The notes: generated by a model not told the origin, from the letters alone. DNA of 64,000 nucleotides from Floricoccus tropicus (GCF_001832905.1 NZ_MKIR01000012.1:248001-312000), one strand, 5' to 3'; positions 41,235 through 50,897 are shown, counted from the first letter of the stretch. Translations and numbers: made by a program.

Positions 41235-43367
41235 TTATTTGTCTTTAATATAAAGTGTTGCAGCTTTATCACCTGTTTTTATTACATATGAATTACTAGT
41301 CCACAATATATTTCCTTGACCATCTTTTTTAACTAATCTACATGTAATGGTTTTATTAACTGGTAAATTTACATCATAGAACCAATTTGGATATTTTGCA
41401 ATCGATTCAGTACCATTAAAAATCGGACCAACAGCATCTTCAAGCTTATTCATTCCAAGTTCTGCAACATCACCAACTATATAAAGCTCTTCACCCAAGT
41501 TAGTATTAAAATTATTTACCATTAATCTAACAGGAATTTGCTTATCAGAAAGGATTTCAAAGTTATTAAATGTATTACTTAATGCTCCGTTAGAGTTTCT
41601 TATAGCAATGTTCTGATATCCAACTAATCCATCAGGAACATTAACTTTTATCAGTGTATCTGTCCATAAAGTTACATTTGCTGCAGTATTTCCAAAAAGA
41701 ACTTGACCAGTTTGTGCTCCGAAAGCTTGTCCTGAAATAGAAATTTCATTTCCCGAAATCCCAATTGAAGCTCCCACATTACCAATTTGTGGTTCTGTGG
41801 ATTTATTTTCAACTGTCCAAACAGCTGTTTGACCTGCTTTTAATTCATATGATCCAACTTTACCACTCTTATCAATCGTTAATTGTCCACCACCCATCAA
41901 ACCGTCCAGTTTATCTTTATAGATACCTGTAGGTAGGCTAGTTAAAGTTCCACCTATATTAAAGTTTTGAGACTGACTTTTATTAACAGCAACAATAGCA
42001 ACGTCATTTCCAAACTTACGTTCGTAAACAATAACATCATTATTTACCCAACGTTCTTCGGTGCCACCATATGCTAGAGCCTGATTTTGCTTCCTAAGAG
42101 GCGCTAGTTTACTGATAATCTTGTATGCCTTTGTAGTATTGTTGAAACTTGGTATATCACCTCTATTTTGTGGATCTTCCCCACCTTTTGCATATTGCTC
42201 TGATCCATAATATAGATTAGGAACTCCTCTAGATGTAAGGAGTAATGCATATGCTTGATTCAATGCCGTATCGTTTCCATTTGTTATTGTTGAAAAACGT
42301 GGCATATCATGATTATCAATGAATGTTACTTGATCTGAAACTTCATTGTATTCTGATTCTGTTGCTTTCAATACAGAATAAAAATCACCCATTGTGTATG
42401 ACGGATTGGTATACAGACTTCTAACAGAATTTGCAAATCTAAAGTCAAGAAGACTCATTCCACTTGTATTTACAAATTTATTCATATCTGCTTCACCAGA
42501 GGTTCCACCAGCAAACCATTCTCCAAAAACAAAAACATTATTTTTTTCGTAAATGTCACTTAACCAATTTTTCTGCCAACCAAGCGACATATGTTTCACT
42601 GCATCAACTCTTATACCATCAATACCCATACCAAGCCATTTTTGGATTGACTCTTTCATATAAGTATCAACTGTGGGATTAACATTATTAAGGTCTGCCA
42701 ATCCATACATTGAGTGATAAATTCCATTTTCATATGTTGAAAAGTCAGTCCAAGGCTCATGATTAAATAAATTATTTGGATCATTTCTTAAACTTCCAAG
42801 TTTTACACCATCTTTATAAAGTGCTCCGTCATCAGGAAATTGCAGGTTTCCATATTCTGCAGTCGATGTATGGTTAGGAGCAAAATCAATTACAACTTTG
42901 ATTCCTTTTGAATGAGCAGTATCCACCATATTTTTAAAATCATCAAAAGTTCCAAAATGACTATTCGTCTTAAAAAAGTCTCTTCCCCAATATCCATGAT
43001 AAGCAGCACTTCCATTTGATGGATCAATTAAATCTAGATTTTCAACTGGTGATGATACCCAAATCGCTGATATTCCCATTCCAGTTAAATATCCATCATT
43101 AATCTTATCAGTGACACCTTGCCAATCACCTCCGTGATATTTTCTTGGATTTGATGGATCATATACATCGGAAGAACCATTGTTACCAGCGTTCCCATCC
43201 TTGAATCTATCCGTCAGGATTTGATAGATTGTATCTGTTGAAAAATCGGCCTTATTACTTACACCTGAATTTTCACTTGCACTTACTCCAGGACCTAAAA
43301 GTCCTAGAGTAAGAATTGTAGCAAGTGAGAATAAGGCTTTTTTAGTCCTATTTTTTATTCTAAGCAT
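41235..43367 (-). CDS. Secreted GH13 amylase, cyclodextrin glucanotransferase-like, with TIG and CBM20 domains
   Basis: 710 residues, the usual CGTase length. Signal peptide 1-30 (…GPGVSA, cut before SENS). GH13_2 catalytic domain: D255 in GIRVDAVKHM (nucleophile), E283 in FVFGEWF (acid/base), D354 in FIDNHD; the region at 215-225 (IYHSMYGLADLN) has Tyr221 where CGTases have their central Tyr/Phe. An IPT/TIG domain (about 525-605) and a starch-binding CBM20 (about 610-710) follow. Family members make cyclodextrins or maltose from starch; which product this one makes cannot be told from sequence. Second gene of the operon, 29 bp after the cyclomaltodextrinase. Confidence 0.9.
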   Translation of the reverse strand: MLRIKNRTKKALFSLATILTLGLLGPGVSASENSGVSNKADFSTDTIYQILTDRFKDGNAGNNGSSDVYDPSNPRKYHGGDWQGVTDKINDGYLTGMGISAIWVSSPVENLDLIDPSNGSAAYHGYWGRDFFKTNSHFGTFDDFKNMVDTAHSKGIKVVIDFAPNHTSTAEYGNLQFPDDGALYKDGVKLGSLRNDPNNLFNHEPWTDFSTYENGIYHSMYGLADLNNVNPTVDTYMKESIQKWLGMGIDGIRVDAVKHMSLGWQKNWLSDIYEKNNVFVFGEWFAGGTSGEADMNKFVNTSGMSLLDFRFANSVRSLYTNPSYTMGDFYSVLKATESEYNEVSDQVTFIDNHDMPRFSTITNGNDTALNQAYALLLTSRGVPNLYYGSEQYAKGGEDPQNRGDIPSFNNTTKAYKIISKLAPLRKQNQALAYGGTEERWVNNDVIVYERKFGNDVAIVAVNKSQSQNFNIGGTLTSLPTGIYKDKLDGLMGGGQLTIDKSGKVGSYELKAGQTAVWTVENKSTEPQIGNVGASIGISGNEISISGQAFGAQTGQVLFGNTAANVTLWTDTLIKVNVPDGLVGYQNIAIRNSNGALSNTFNNFEILSDKQIPVRLMVNNFNTNLGEELYIVGDVAELGMNKLEDAVGPIFNGTESIAKYPNWFYDVNLPVNKTITCRLVKKDGQGNILWTSNSYVIKTGDKAATLYIKDK

Positions 43368-43396
43368 CGCTTCTCCTTATTTATAATTAAAAAATA

Positions 43397-45091
43397 TTAA
43401 TGTCTACTAATTACATATCCTTGGGGCTTAAGATTATTGTTATCAAATTCATTACTACTCAAAATGTTATCTATACTAATTTCCTTAACCTCATCACCAT
43501 TATTTATTACTAATTCAATTGTATCTCCATTAAATGTTCTCTTTATTAATAGCAAGTCTTCATTGTAATCAATGTTTATTTCGCCTTCTTTAATAATTTC
43601 ATCAGAGTGGATAGTGATTAATTCTTTTACCTTATCAAAAACTTCATTATTCCATTTTGATTCGTCCCAATCAAATCCACGTCTTGAATCTGGATCATAG
43701 CCGCCTTCCATTGCAATTTCAGTACCGTAATAAATACAAGGAATACCAATGAAAGTAAATAATAATGCTAGACCAGCTAATAATTTATTTTCTGATTTAC
43801 CAACCTGAGTATAAAATCTATGAGTATCATGCGAATCTAATAAATTAAGGTTCATCCTATTAACTTGCCAACTATTACGCATTAAAATATTTGATAATCT
43901 TTCTGACATTCCTTTTGAATCCAATTCATCAAAAGCAAAGTAATCAAGACAGGCTTTTGTAAATGCATAATTCATAATGCTATCATATTGATCACCCATC
44001 AAATAAGGATATGCATCATGCCAATTTTCACCAATTAAAATGGCATCAGACTTTTCATTTTTAACAGCTTCCCTAAACTTTCGCCAAAATACATGTGATA
44101 CTTCATCAGATACATCCAAGCGCCATCCATCAATGTCAAACTCCCTGATCCAATACTTTCCTATTTCAATTAGATGATTTTGTACATCAGTATTAGATGT
44201 ATTCCACTTTGGCATGTAATTACATCCTGCAAACATTTCATAATTATTTAATTCCATCGATGGAGCATCATCATGAGTCATAAACCAATTGAAAAATTTT
44301 GATTTACTACCATAGGCTAATACATCTTGAAACTCAACACTACTACTACTTACATGATTGAAGACTGCATCAAGAATAACCCTAATCCCATTTTCATGTG
44401 CTTCTTCAATAAATTTTTTTAGTTGAAGCTTATCTCCGAATTGAGGGTCAACAGTATAATAATCATCTATATCATATTTATGGTTACTTATTGATTGAAA
44501 AATTGGTGTTAAGTAGATAACATTGATTCCTAAGTCTTTCAAATAAGAAATTTTCTTACGAATTCCTTCTATATCTCCACCAGCAAAGCTTTTAGGTGTA
44601 GGTATATCACTCCAATCCATATCGATATATGAATCGTCTTTTTCCATATCGCCTCGGTTAAACCTATCTACAAATATTTGATAAAATACTGCATCTTTAG
44701 TCCAAGGAATTAAAGGTAAGATATCAGCATCGTTTATATATGGCATTTGGAAACAATTATAAAAACTGTTGTCAAAATTATACGTTGAAGACAGGCCATC
44801 TTCACTAAAATAATATATTTGATCATTTTCAGTTATTTGAAAAATATATGCTAATCTAACATCATTTAGAACTAGTTTATGTTCAAAATATGAATAAAGA
44901 TTATCAGTATATCTTATTTCCATATCAGTATATTCTTGAAACTGTTGAAAACCATATTTAGGTCCATGAACCAGTTTGACTTTTATATCTGAATCTTCCT
45001 TTGCAATTCTAAATCTTATCACAAGTTCATTTTTTGATATAGGAAAACAATATCTTGAATCAGGTATATGTGTCATTGCTGCAATATTCAT
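43397..45091 (-). CDS. Cyclomaltodextrinase/neopullulanase-type GH13 enzyme
   Basis: 564 residues, no signal peptide, so cytoplasmic. A CBM34-like N-terminal domain (1-120) is followed by the barrel with D326 (DGWRLDVSDEV), E355 (ILIGENWHD) and D422 (LLDSHDTHR). The layout is that of GH13_20 enzymes that cut cyclodextrins and maltodextrins. Together with the secreted enzyme downstream it would degrade imported dextrins; no transport genes are within the window. Confidence 0.9.
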   Translation of the reverse strand: MNIAAMTHIPDSRYCFPISKNELVIRFRIAKEDSDIKVKLVHGPKYGFQQFQEYTDMEIRYTDNLYSYFEHKLVLNDVRLAYIFQITENDQIYYFSEDGLSSTYNFDNSFYNCFQMPYINDADILPLIPWTKDAVFYQIFVDRFNRGDMEKDDSYIDMDWSDIPTPKSFAGGDIEGIRKKISYLKDLGINVIYLTPIFQSISNHKYDIDDYYTVDPQFGDKLQLKKFIEEAHENGIRVILDAVFNHVSSSSVEFQDVLAYGSKSKFFNWFMTHDDAPSMELNNYEMFAGCNYMPKWNTSNTDVQNHLIEIGKYWIREFDIDGWRLDVSDEVSHVFWRKFREAVKNEKSDAILIGENWHDAYPYLMGDQYDSIMNYAFTKACLDYFAFDELDSKGMSERLSNILMRNSWQVNRMNLNLLDSHDTHRFYTQVGKSENKLLAGLALLFTFIGIPCIYYGTEIAMEGGYDPDSRRGFDWDESKWNNEVFDKVKELITIHSDEIIKEGEINIDYNEDLLLIKRTFNGDTIELVINNGDEVKEISIDNILSSNEFDNNNLKPQGYVISRH

Positions 45092-45179
45092 TTTTTCTCC
45101 TTAAATAACCAGTAAAATTTATTAATCTAAAAAAAGTAAGTTTTCTATGTTGAATACATGTAAATGTAAGTTCAAGGTA

Positions 45180-45218
45180 ATATTACCATATCAATTATTT
45201 TTATGCAATCGCTTTCTT
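45180..45218 (-). promoter_or_regulatory. Operon promoter with overlapping cre site
   Basis: On the minus strand TTGCAT (45208-45203), 17 bases, TAATAT (45185-45180). The plus-strand word ATGCAATCGCTTTCTT (45203-45218) matches the CcpA cre consensus WTGNAANCGNWNNCWW at every fixed base and covers the -35. Glucose repression through CcpA is therefore expected. Confidence 0.75.
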
Positions 45219-45312
45219 TTATTTTTGTATAATTAATATTTATGTTTAATAGTAAAGCAAGCAATTTATGATAATATCAAAATTCTCCTTACCATAAATT
45301 CATGTTAATTTA

Positions 45313-45326
45313 AACAATCGTTTGCT
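45313..45326. promoter_or_regulatory. LacI/MalR-type operator upstream of the operon
   Basis: AACAATCGTTTGCT, near-palindromic around CG, of the kind bound by LacI-family regulators such as MalR. About 100 bp upstream of the promoter. The regulator gene is not in the window. Confidence 0.5.
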
Positions 45327-45340
45327 TAAATATAGAAGTA

Positions 45341-45373
45341 AAACTGCTTATTCAAAGTACGAATAAACAGTTT
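45341..45373 (-). terminator. Terminator after the MATE gene
   Basis: AAACTGCTTATTC (45341-45353) and GAATAAACAGTTT (45361-45373), 13-bp stem with one mismatch, directly after the MATE stop at 45379. Confidence 0.65.
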
Positions 45374-45378
45374 AAAAA

Positions 45379-46722
45379 TTATTTAATATTACTTACAAAA
45401 AATTTTTTCAATAATATAAAGTTTAGGATGAAAATTAAGCATTCAGATGTAGGTTGGCTAAGCCATAGACCATTATTCCCTAAAAATATTGGAAGTGAAA
45501 TGATTAGTACTGGATAGATGATCAACTGTCTCAATATATTAGAGCCAGTAGCAAATTTTGCCTTCCCAATCAATGATAAAATCATAGGAACCATTGAATT
45601 AAAAGCAACTAAAGGTAAAAGAAAATTGTAGAGTCTTAAACCATTTGCAGATATTGCCCTAAGATTTGCATCATTTGAAAATATTGATACCATTTGACTT
45701 GATAAAAATTGGATGGCTATCCAAGCAATAACTAAAAATAAGCTCGCAAATTTTAGAGAATTGAAGAAAGTTTTATTGACTCTTTCTGAATTTTTTTGTG
45801 CCACATTATAAGATAAAATTGGCATTATTCCTTGATTAATTCCACTTACAACCATCATTATGAGCATTGTTATAGATGATATTGTTGCCATCGCACCTAT
45901 ATATAATACCCCTCCATAATTTTGAAAGGCAAAGTTTGATATAACCTGTGATATTGAAATGGATAATTGAGTAAACATTGGTACCATTCCAACAGAAAAA
46001 ATTCCTGAAAGAATAATTTTATTTAATTTAAAATCATTCATTTTAGGTTTTATGATGGATTTTGTCCTATTCATATAAAGTAAGCTAATAAGCATTACTA
46101 GAATTTGCGAAATAATAGTTGCCACTGCAGCTCCTTTTATTCCCCAACCAAATGAAAATAAGAAAATCCAGTCAAGTACTATATTGAATACTGCACCCGT
46201 TAACATGATTAAAGAAGCAATATTAGGACTTCCATCTCCTCTTATTAAGACAGGTAGAGCAAAGCTGAGTATTGAAAATATTGTCCCAAACATTAGAGTT
46301 GAAATAAAATCGTTTGCATAGTCATAAATTTCTGGGCTTATTCCAATTAAATTAAAAATTGCATCTTTAAATAAATAGTAAAAAATTGTAATTAATAATC
46401 CAGAAATTACTGAAATAGTAAGGGCATTTCCGACTACTTTTTTTGCTTTGGATTTATCGGCTTGACCTAAAGCCATAGAAATTTGTGCAAGTGAACCAAA
46501 TGCTATACATGCTGCAACTGCCATTACTATGGTTGTTATAGGCATTGTTGCACCAATACCTGAAAGTGCTAGACCTCCTCTATGGTCTGGTAAATTTCCT
46601 ATAAATGCCCTATCAATCATGACATAAGCAGCATTTATGATAAGTCCTATTATTGCAGGCATTGAGTATTTAAAAATTAATTTATTAACTGGTCCATTTC
46701 CCAGTTCTTCTACTTGATTCAT
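45379..46722 (-). CDS. MATE family efflux protein
   Basis: 447 residues with about 12 membrane segments. The start MNQVEELGNGPVNKLIFKYSMPAIIGLIINAAYVMIDRAFIG and repeats ATMPITTIVMAVAACIAFGSLAQISMALGQ are typical of MATE drug/sodium antiporters of Firmicutes. The Rrf2-type regulator upstream (86-bp gap) probably controls it. Confidence 0.92.
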   Translation of the reverse strand: MNQVEELGNGPVNKLIFKYSMPAIIGLIINAAYVMIDRAFIGNLPDHRGGLALSGIGATMPITTIVMAVAACIAFGSLAQISMALGQADKSKAKKVVGNALTISVISGLLITIFYYLFKDAIFNLIGISPEIYDYANDFISTLMFGTIFSILSFALPVLIRGDGSPNIASLIMLTGAVFNIVLDWIFLFSFGWGIKGAAVATIISQILVMLISLLYMNRTKSIIKPKMNDFKLNKIILSGIFSVGMVPMFTQLSISISQVISNFAFQNYGGVLYIGAMATISSITMLIMMVVSGINQGIMPILSYNVAQKNSERVNKTFFNSLKFASLFLVIAWIAIQFLSSQMVSIFSNDANLRAISANGLRLYNFLLPLVAFNSMVPMILSLIGKAKFATGSNILRQLIIYPVLIISLPIFLGNNGLWLSQPTSECLIFILNFILLKKFFVSNIK

Positions 46723-46807
46723 TTCATCTCCTTTTTGTAGATATTATAGAGTTAGGTTGTCGTTAATTGAAAATAATAAAAAGTAAAGATTAATCTCTAC
46801 TTATTAT

Positions 46808-47200
46808 TTATAAACCTTCTAATTCAGATAGTTTTTGTAATTTAAGATAGTCCCACATGGCAATTTCAGCAGCTTCTAAAGTTGTATTTATAGGGCACTT
46901 ATTCTCTTCATTACCACTTAAGCACTCCTTATTATCAGTCAATGCTTCTGTTGCCTTTATAACGTCAAAAAAAGTTATGTCATTAAAGTTTGACCCAAGT
47001 TTGTAGCCACCTTTTACACCTGATACAGAACGAACTAAATTTTCTTTTGCCAGTAGGGTTAAAATTTTCGATAAATATGACGGTGAAACTTCAAATTTCT
47101 CAGCTAATTCATTTATTGTCAGATTAACCTTGTTAGCATTATTTTGCACCATGTAAGTCATGACATGTAAGCCAATATTTGTAGCTTTAGTAAACTTCAT
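46808..47200 (-). CDS. Rrf2 family transcriptional regulator
   Basis: 130 residues: wHTH (LTINELAEKFEVSPSYLSKILTLLAKENLVRSVSGVKGGYKL) and three cysteines in the CLSGNEENKCP loop and nearby, the pattern that in NsrR/IscR binds an iron-sulfur cluster. Only two are in the tight loop (Cys near 94 and 102), so cluster binding is uncertain. Upstream of and co-directional with the MATE gene. Confidence 0.87.
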   Translation of the reverse strand: MKFTKATNIGLHVMTYMVQNNANKVNLTINELAEKFEVSPSYLSKILTLLAKENLVRSVSGVKGGYKLGSNFNDITFFDVIKATEALTDNKECLSGNEENKCPINTTLEAAEIAMWDYLKLQKLSELEGL

Positions 47201-47273
47201 ATTTTACCTTCTTTCAATTAGCGATAAGCACAGTCTATAATATCTTTTTAATTAAGTCAAGAAATTTATATTC

Positions 47274-47729
47274 TTACCCTGCTTTATATCCATATATCAA
47301 ATATGTATTATTCTTCTCAATTTCATAATGTATTTTATATTTATTTAGAAAATATTCGAGCTCATCACAGGCATCTATCACATCATATGATAAATTTTGC
47401 CTATTATACACATGAAGAATGGGATGGATTCTAATCCATTCAATGTGAAAAAATTCTGCATCTGTCTTGAAATAATAGCATCCATCTCCCCAGTCTCCAG
47501 TATAGTTAATAATTCCTTCAAAACTATAATAGCTTCCCTCATCACGTTCTTCTAAAAGATATTTTATATCGTAGAATGGTTTAAAGGGCATTTTTGTGTT
47601 CATTGCTTCTACTAAATTTCTCCATTTCGTATTATTCATATAGGACGTCAATCCTCTTTGATTAATTACATCTTTTGCCTTAAGCTTCGCTATTCTTTCT
47701 TGCTCATCAAAATTTTGGTTTTCAATCAT
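47274..47729 (-). CDS. DUF6678-like protein
   Basis: 151 residues from ATG 47729 (MIENQNFDEQERIAKLK), with GGAGGA upstream; the frame reaches 47750 but that start is inside the preceding gene. KWRNLVEAMNTKMPFKPFYDIKYLLE ... YYSFEGIINYTGDWGDGCYYFK ... FHIEWIRIHP fits DUF6678, some members of which are predicted immunity proteins. Overlaps the first membrane protein gene by 8 bp. Confidence 0.7.
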   Translation of the reverse strand: MIENQNFDEQERIAKLKAKDVINQRGLTSYMNNTKWRNLVEAMNTKMPFKPFYDIKYLLEERDEGSYYSFEGIINYTGDWGDGCYYFKTDAEFFHIEWIRIHPILHVYNRQNLSYDVIDACDELEYFLNKYKIHYEIEKNNTYLIYGYKAG

Positions 47730-48285
47730 TCTCCTCTTCCTCCATGGCAACTGTACGAGAAATGTTTTGTTTGATTAGTTTAATTTTCTTACGACGATCA
47801 CCAAAATAATATCCAATAGATAATGCTACAGGAGATAGTATATTACTCAAATTAAAGTCAAAAAATGATTTTTTAAAAGTTATGATATTCATAATTCCGA
47901 CAAGAATAATGAAAAGAATAAAATAATATATAGAAAATTTAAGGGAACTAAGTTTTGCTTTTTTTTCATACTCCTCAAGCTGATTTGGATATATAGTAAT
48001 AAAATTTAATCTCGCTTTTTCAACAGCATGAGATACGTAATATTCTATTCCACCTACATAAATTGTCATGTTTAATAAAATTAGTAATTGAATCAAATTT
48101 CCATTAATTCTTGGGTAAAAAATCACTAACAATACATTAGATATTACAATGTAGGCACTTGAAAAACTCAAAGTATTATTACCTATTCGATTAATTTCCT
48201 TTTCTGTATATTCGTCAATTGGTCCTTCAATCTTATAAAATTTTCTTATTATCTTTAACCATAAGTTATCTTTTACTTCATTCAT
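47722..48285 (-). CDS. DUF3278-like membrane protein, copy C
   Basis: 187 residues. The N-terminal signature WLKIIRKFYKIEGPIDEYTEKEINRIGN is shared with the next two upstream genes. Four hydrophobic segments, then a basic end (RRKKIKLIKQN). The three genes are tandem paralogues (copies A, B, C in transcription order). Function unknown; DUF3278 genes are often near Xre regulators in streptococci. Confidence 0.75.
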   Translation of the reverse strand: MNEVKDNLWLKIIRKFYKIEGPIDEYTEKEINRIGNNTLSFSSAYIVISNVLLVIFYPRINGNLIQLLILLNMTIYVGGIEYYVSHAVEKARLNFITIYPNQLEEYEKKAKLSSLKFSIYYFILFIILVGIMNIITFKKSFFDFNLSNILSPVALSIGYYFGDRRKKIKLIKQNISRTVAMEEEEND

Positions 48286-48311
48286 AACAACATCTCCTTT
48301 TGAAAATATAA

Positions 48312-48833
48312 TTAATCAATATTTGCTTCCTCAAACGACTTTCTCATAATATTGAGTCTTACAAGATACATGTTTATTCCAGCTACAAATGACCAAAGTA
48401 TTGAAGCAATAATGTCTTTAGTACTCAGACTTTTTTCAATAAGAAATGTAAGCATACATAAGAAAATAAATAAAATTATCGCAGCTATGAAACTTTTTCT
48501 TACATCTTTTTTTATCATTTTGTTAGATACAGTCTGATTAACTCCAGCATTATAAGCCATTAGTTTTGTTATTTGTGTTGATGTATAAATAGCTAATAAA
48601 AATATTCCAAAGACTAGCGAAATTAAAGCAATAGATAGAAAAACTTTTTTGTCTAAAAAGAACCAAGATAACAGTAATATTATGAAATCAGTGACTAAAC
48701 ATGCCACAGATAATAAAAAGTCAACTTTTCCAACTTTATTTATTTCTTCCACAGTATATTTACTGGTTGGCTCCTTTATTTTATATATTTTTTTAACATT
48801 TTTTATCCAAAATGTTTCTTTTTCCTTCCCCAC
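48312..48833 (-). CDS. DUF3278-like membrane protein, copy B
   Basis: 173 residues. WIKNVKKIYKIKEPTSKYTVEEINKVGK at the start, then four membrane segments. It is the most diverged of the three copies (its loop MAYNAGVNQTVSN is longer than in the others). 23 bp after copy A. Confidence 0.73.
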   Translation of the reverse strand: MGKEKETFWIKNVKKIYKIKEPTSKYTVEEINKVGKVDFLLSVACLVTDFIILLLSWFFLDKKVFLSIALISLVFGIFLLAIYTSTQITKLMAYNAGVNQTVSNKMIKKDVRKSFIAAIILFIFLCMLTFLIEKSLSTKDIIASILWSFVAGINMYLVRLNIMRKSFEEANID

Positions 48834-48856
48834 AATTTTCTCCTTTTGATATTAAA

Positions 48857-49423
48857 TTAATCTTCTTCCATTGCCTCATTTGCTCTTATCGATTTTTTGA
48901 CTTTATTTCGTCTACCAAAATACATCAATAATCCCCAAAGTAAACCACAAATTATTTTCGATATCATATTCTTTAGACTAAAAACTTGCGACCATGATGT
49001 ACCGTCAAGCTTAATTGCAGTAAATAGTACATCCATTAAAAATATTCCACACGTAAAACTTATAGTTGCAATAGTCAATTTTTTTCTTTCACTTTTCATC
49101 ACCCTATCATAGTCTTCTGCTGTAATATCAGAAAATCCGACTATTTTATATTTATTCATTGAATAGGACATATAAAAAGTAATTATTGTTAGATATAAAA
49201 ACAAATAAATCATTAGTGAAATTGGAAAATTATCATAGCTTAAATATTCCCAAGCTATTAATAAAAGAGGGGCACTTATTATTATGTATATTGCAGAAAA
49301 TATAAAGCAGAAATTTCCGATTTTATTTATAGTTTTCTCAACATATTCATCTACTGGACCTTCAATTCCATAAAATCTTTTCATTATTTTAATCCACAAT
49401 GTTTCGCTATTATCTTTTTTCAC
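48857..49423 (-). CDS. DUF3278-like membrane protein, copy A
   Basis: 188 residues. WIKIMKRFYGIEGPVDEYVEKTINKIGN at the start, four membrane segments, end RRNKVKKSIRANEAMEED. Immediately follows the Xre gene stop. Closest to copy C in the N-terminal motif (IEGP(I/V)DEY). Confidence 0.75.
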   Translation of the reverse strand: MKKDNSETLWIKIMKRFYGIEGPVDEYVEKTINKIGNFCFIFSAIYIIISAPLLLIAWEYLSYDNFPISLMIYLFLYLTIITFYMSYSMNKYKIVGFSDITAEDYDRVMKSERKKLTIATISFTCGIFLMDVLFTAIKLDGTSWSQVFSLKNMISKIICGLLWGLLMYFGRRNKVKKSIRANEAMEED

Positions 49424-49424
49424 C

Positions 49425-49628
49425 CTAGTCTACCTCATTCCTGCTGTCCCAAAACAAAGTATTCAAATCCGTTTCAAGAATCTCTGCAATTCTGATACAC
49501 AAGTCCAAAGACGGATTATATTTGTCGTTTTCAATCATATTAATAGTTTGCCTGGCTACTCCAGCTTCCTTGGCCAAAACTTGCTGGGATATTTTCAGGT
49601 TTTTTCGATACTCACGCACCTTATTCAT
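49425..49628 (-). CDS. Xre-type HTH regulator (short, YgzD-like)
   Basis: 67 residues, almost only an HTH: REYRKNLKISQQVLAKEAGVARQTINMIENDKYNPSLDLCIRIAEILE. First gene of the DUF3278 unit. It faces its probable operators at 49659-49676 and 49706-49723. Confidence 0.88.
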   Translation of the reverse strand: MNKVREYRKNLKISQQVLAKEAGVARQTINMIENDKYNPSLDLCIRIAEILETDLNTLFWDSRNEVD

Positions 49629-49658
49629 TATTAAACCTCTTTATTATATTTCCGGAAA

Positions 49659-49676
49659 TGTCATATATATATGACT
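49659..49676. promoter_or_regulatory. Xre operator 1
   Basis: TGTCA-N8-TGACT, a dyad (with longer GTCATATATATATGAC core) 31 bp upstream of the xre start. Same form as operator 2. Confidence 0.6.
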
Positions 49677-49705
49677 TAATTATATTTTAGCACTAGATTA
49701 GTTTT

Positions 49706-49723
49706 TGTCAACTATATATGACA
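49706..49723. promoter_or_regulatory. Xre operator 2
   Basis: TGTCA-ACTATATA-TGACA, the same TGTCA-N8-TGACA form, 47 bp from operator 1 and so about four to five helical turns away. It also lies upstream of the divergent phosphatase-family gene. Confidence 0.6.
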
Positions 49724-49793
49724 AAATTAGAACATTTTTCATTTACTTACTTTTTTCATATCTATGATAAAATATAAAAATAGGAGAACTTAT

Positions 49794-50858
49794 ATGACAT
49801 TACTGTATACATTATTAGCATTTATTGCTTTGATACTACTTATTTTTATTATTTATATTGCATATCTTTTCACCACATATAAAAGACTTCCAGATACACA
49901 AAATCTAAAAACCGAGATAAGGAATACTAGCAAATTAAAAACCAATACAAGCTACCGAGCACTATCCTTCAATATCGGTTACGGTGCATATTCCGCAGAT
50001 TATAGCTTCTTTATGGAAGGTGGAAAAAGTTCTAGAGCATATAGCCCCGAGGCTGTGAAAGAAAATATAAACGGACAACTGCAAGAAATTGAAAGTGTTA
50101 ATCCTGATTTAATTTTCTTGCAAGAAGTTGACATTAGAGGACATCGTTCAAAAATGGTCAATGAAGTACAGTTTTTCAACGATAATTTACCTGACTATTC
50201 AAGCGTTTTTTCACAAAACTACAATTCAGCTTATTTATTTTATCCATTCACAAAACCAATAGGAAGTGCTAAATCTGGTATTTTAACCCTAGCAAAAGCA
50301 AAACTTGAAGACTCTATTAGATATTCACTACCTATTGATACTGATTTTAATAAATTAATGGACTTGGATAGATGTTTCTCAGCATCAAAAATCCCCCTAG
50401 AAAATGGAAAATATCTACAAATAGTCAATACTCATGTGTCAGCCTACAGCAAAAATGCAGAAGTAAAGATGGAACAATTTGCAAAACTATTCAACTTTAT
50501 TGATAAAAGCTACCAAGATGGGAATTACGTAATTGTAGGTGGAGATTTCAACCACGATATAATTGGAAATAGTCCTCAACTATTTAATGGTACAAGCGAA
50601 CGAGAAGTATGGGAACAACCTTTCCCAATTGAAGATATACCTGATGGATTTACACTTTTTAACGAAGGGCTTGCAGAGGCTGTGGTCCCAACAGCACGTG
50701 GACTAAATATTCCTTATAAAAAAGGGGAAAGCAAATTAATGATAATAGATGGATTTCTTATTTCTAATAATGTTATAGCAGAATCAATTCACGCTATAGA
50801 TTTAGAATTTGCACACTCTGATCACAATCCTGTATACATGGATTTTAAATTAATATAG
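49794..50858 (+). CDS. Endonuclease/exonuclease/phosphatase family protein, membrane-anchored
   Basis: 354 residues from ATG 49794, with TAGGAGAACTTAT as site (frame opens at 49764). One membrane helix (about 3-25), then the EEP fold: ALSFNIGYG, LIFLQEVDIRG (metal Glu), VNTHVSAYS, VGGDFNHD and FAHSDHNPVY (catalytic SDH). The active domain would be outside the cell if the N-terminus is inside. Substrate unknown: nucleic acid or phospholipid. Confidence 0.88.
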   Translation: MTLLYTLLAFIALILLIFIIYIAYLFTTYKRLPDTQNLKTEIRNTSKLKTNTSYRALSFNIGYGAYSADYSFFMEGGKSSRAYSPEAVKENINGQLQEIESVNPDLIFLQEVDIRGHRSKMVNEVQFFNDNLPDYSSVFSQNYNSAYLFYPFTKPIGSAKSGILTLAKAKLEDSIRYSLPIDTDFNKLMDLDRCFSASKIPLENGKYLQIVNTHVSAYSKNAEVKMEQFAKLFNFIDKSYQDGNYVIVGGDFNHDIIGNSPQLFNGTSEREVWEQPFPIEDIPDGFTLFNEGLAEAVVPTARGLNIPYKKGESKLMIIDGFLISNNVIAESIHAIDLEFAHSDHNPVYMDFKLI

Positions 50859-50860
50859 AC

Positions 50861-50896
50861 AAAAACGATTCAGTTAGAAAACTGAATCGCTTTTTA
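50861..50896. terminator. Convergent terminator
   Basis: CGATTCAGTT (50866-50875), loop AGAA, AACTGAATCG (50880-50889) with A and T runs on both sides, between converging genes. Confidence 0.85.
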
Positions 50897-50897
50897 T

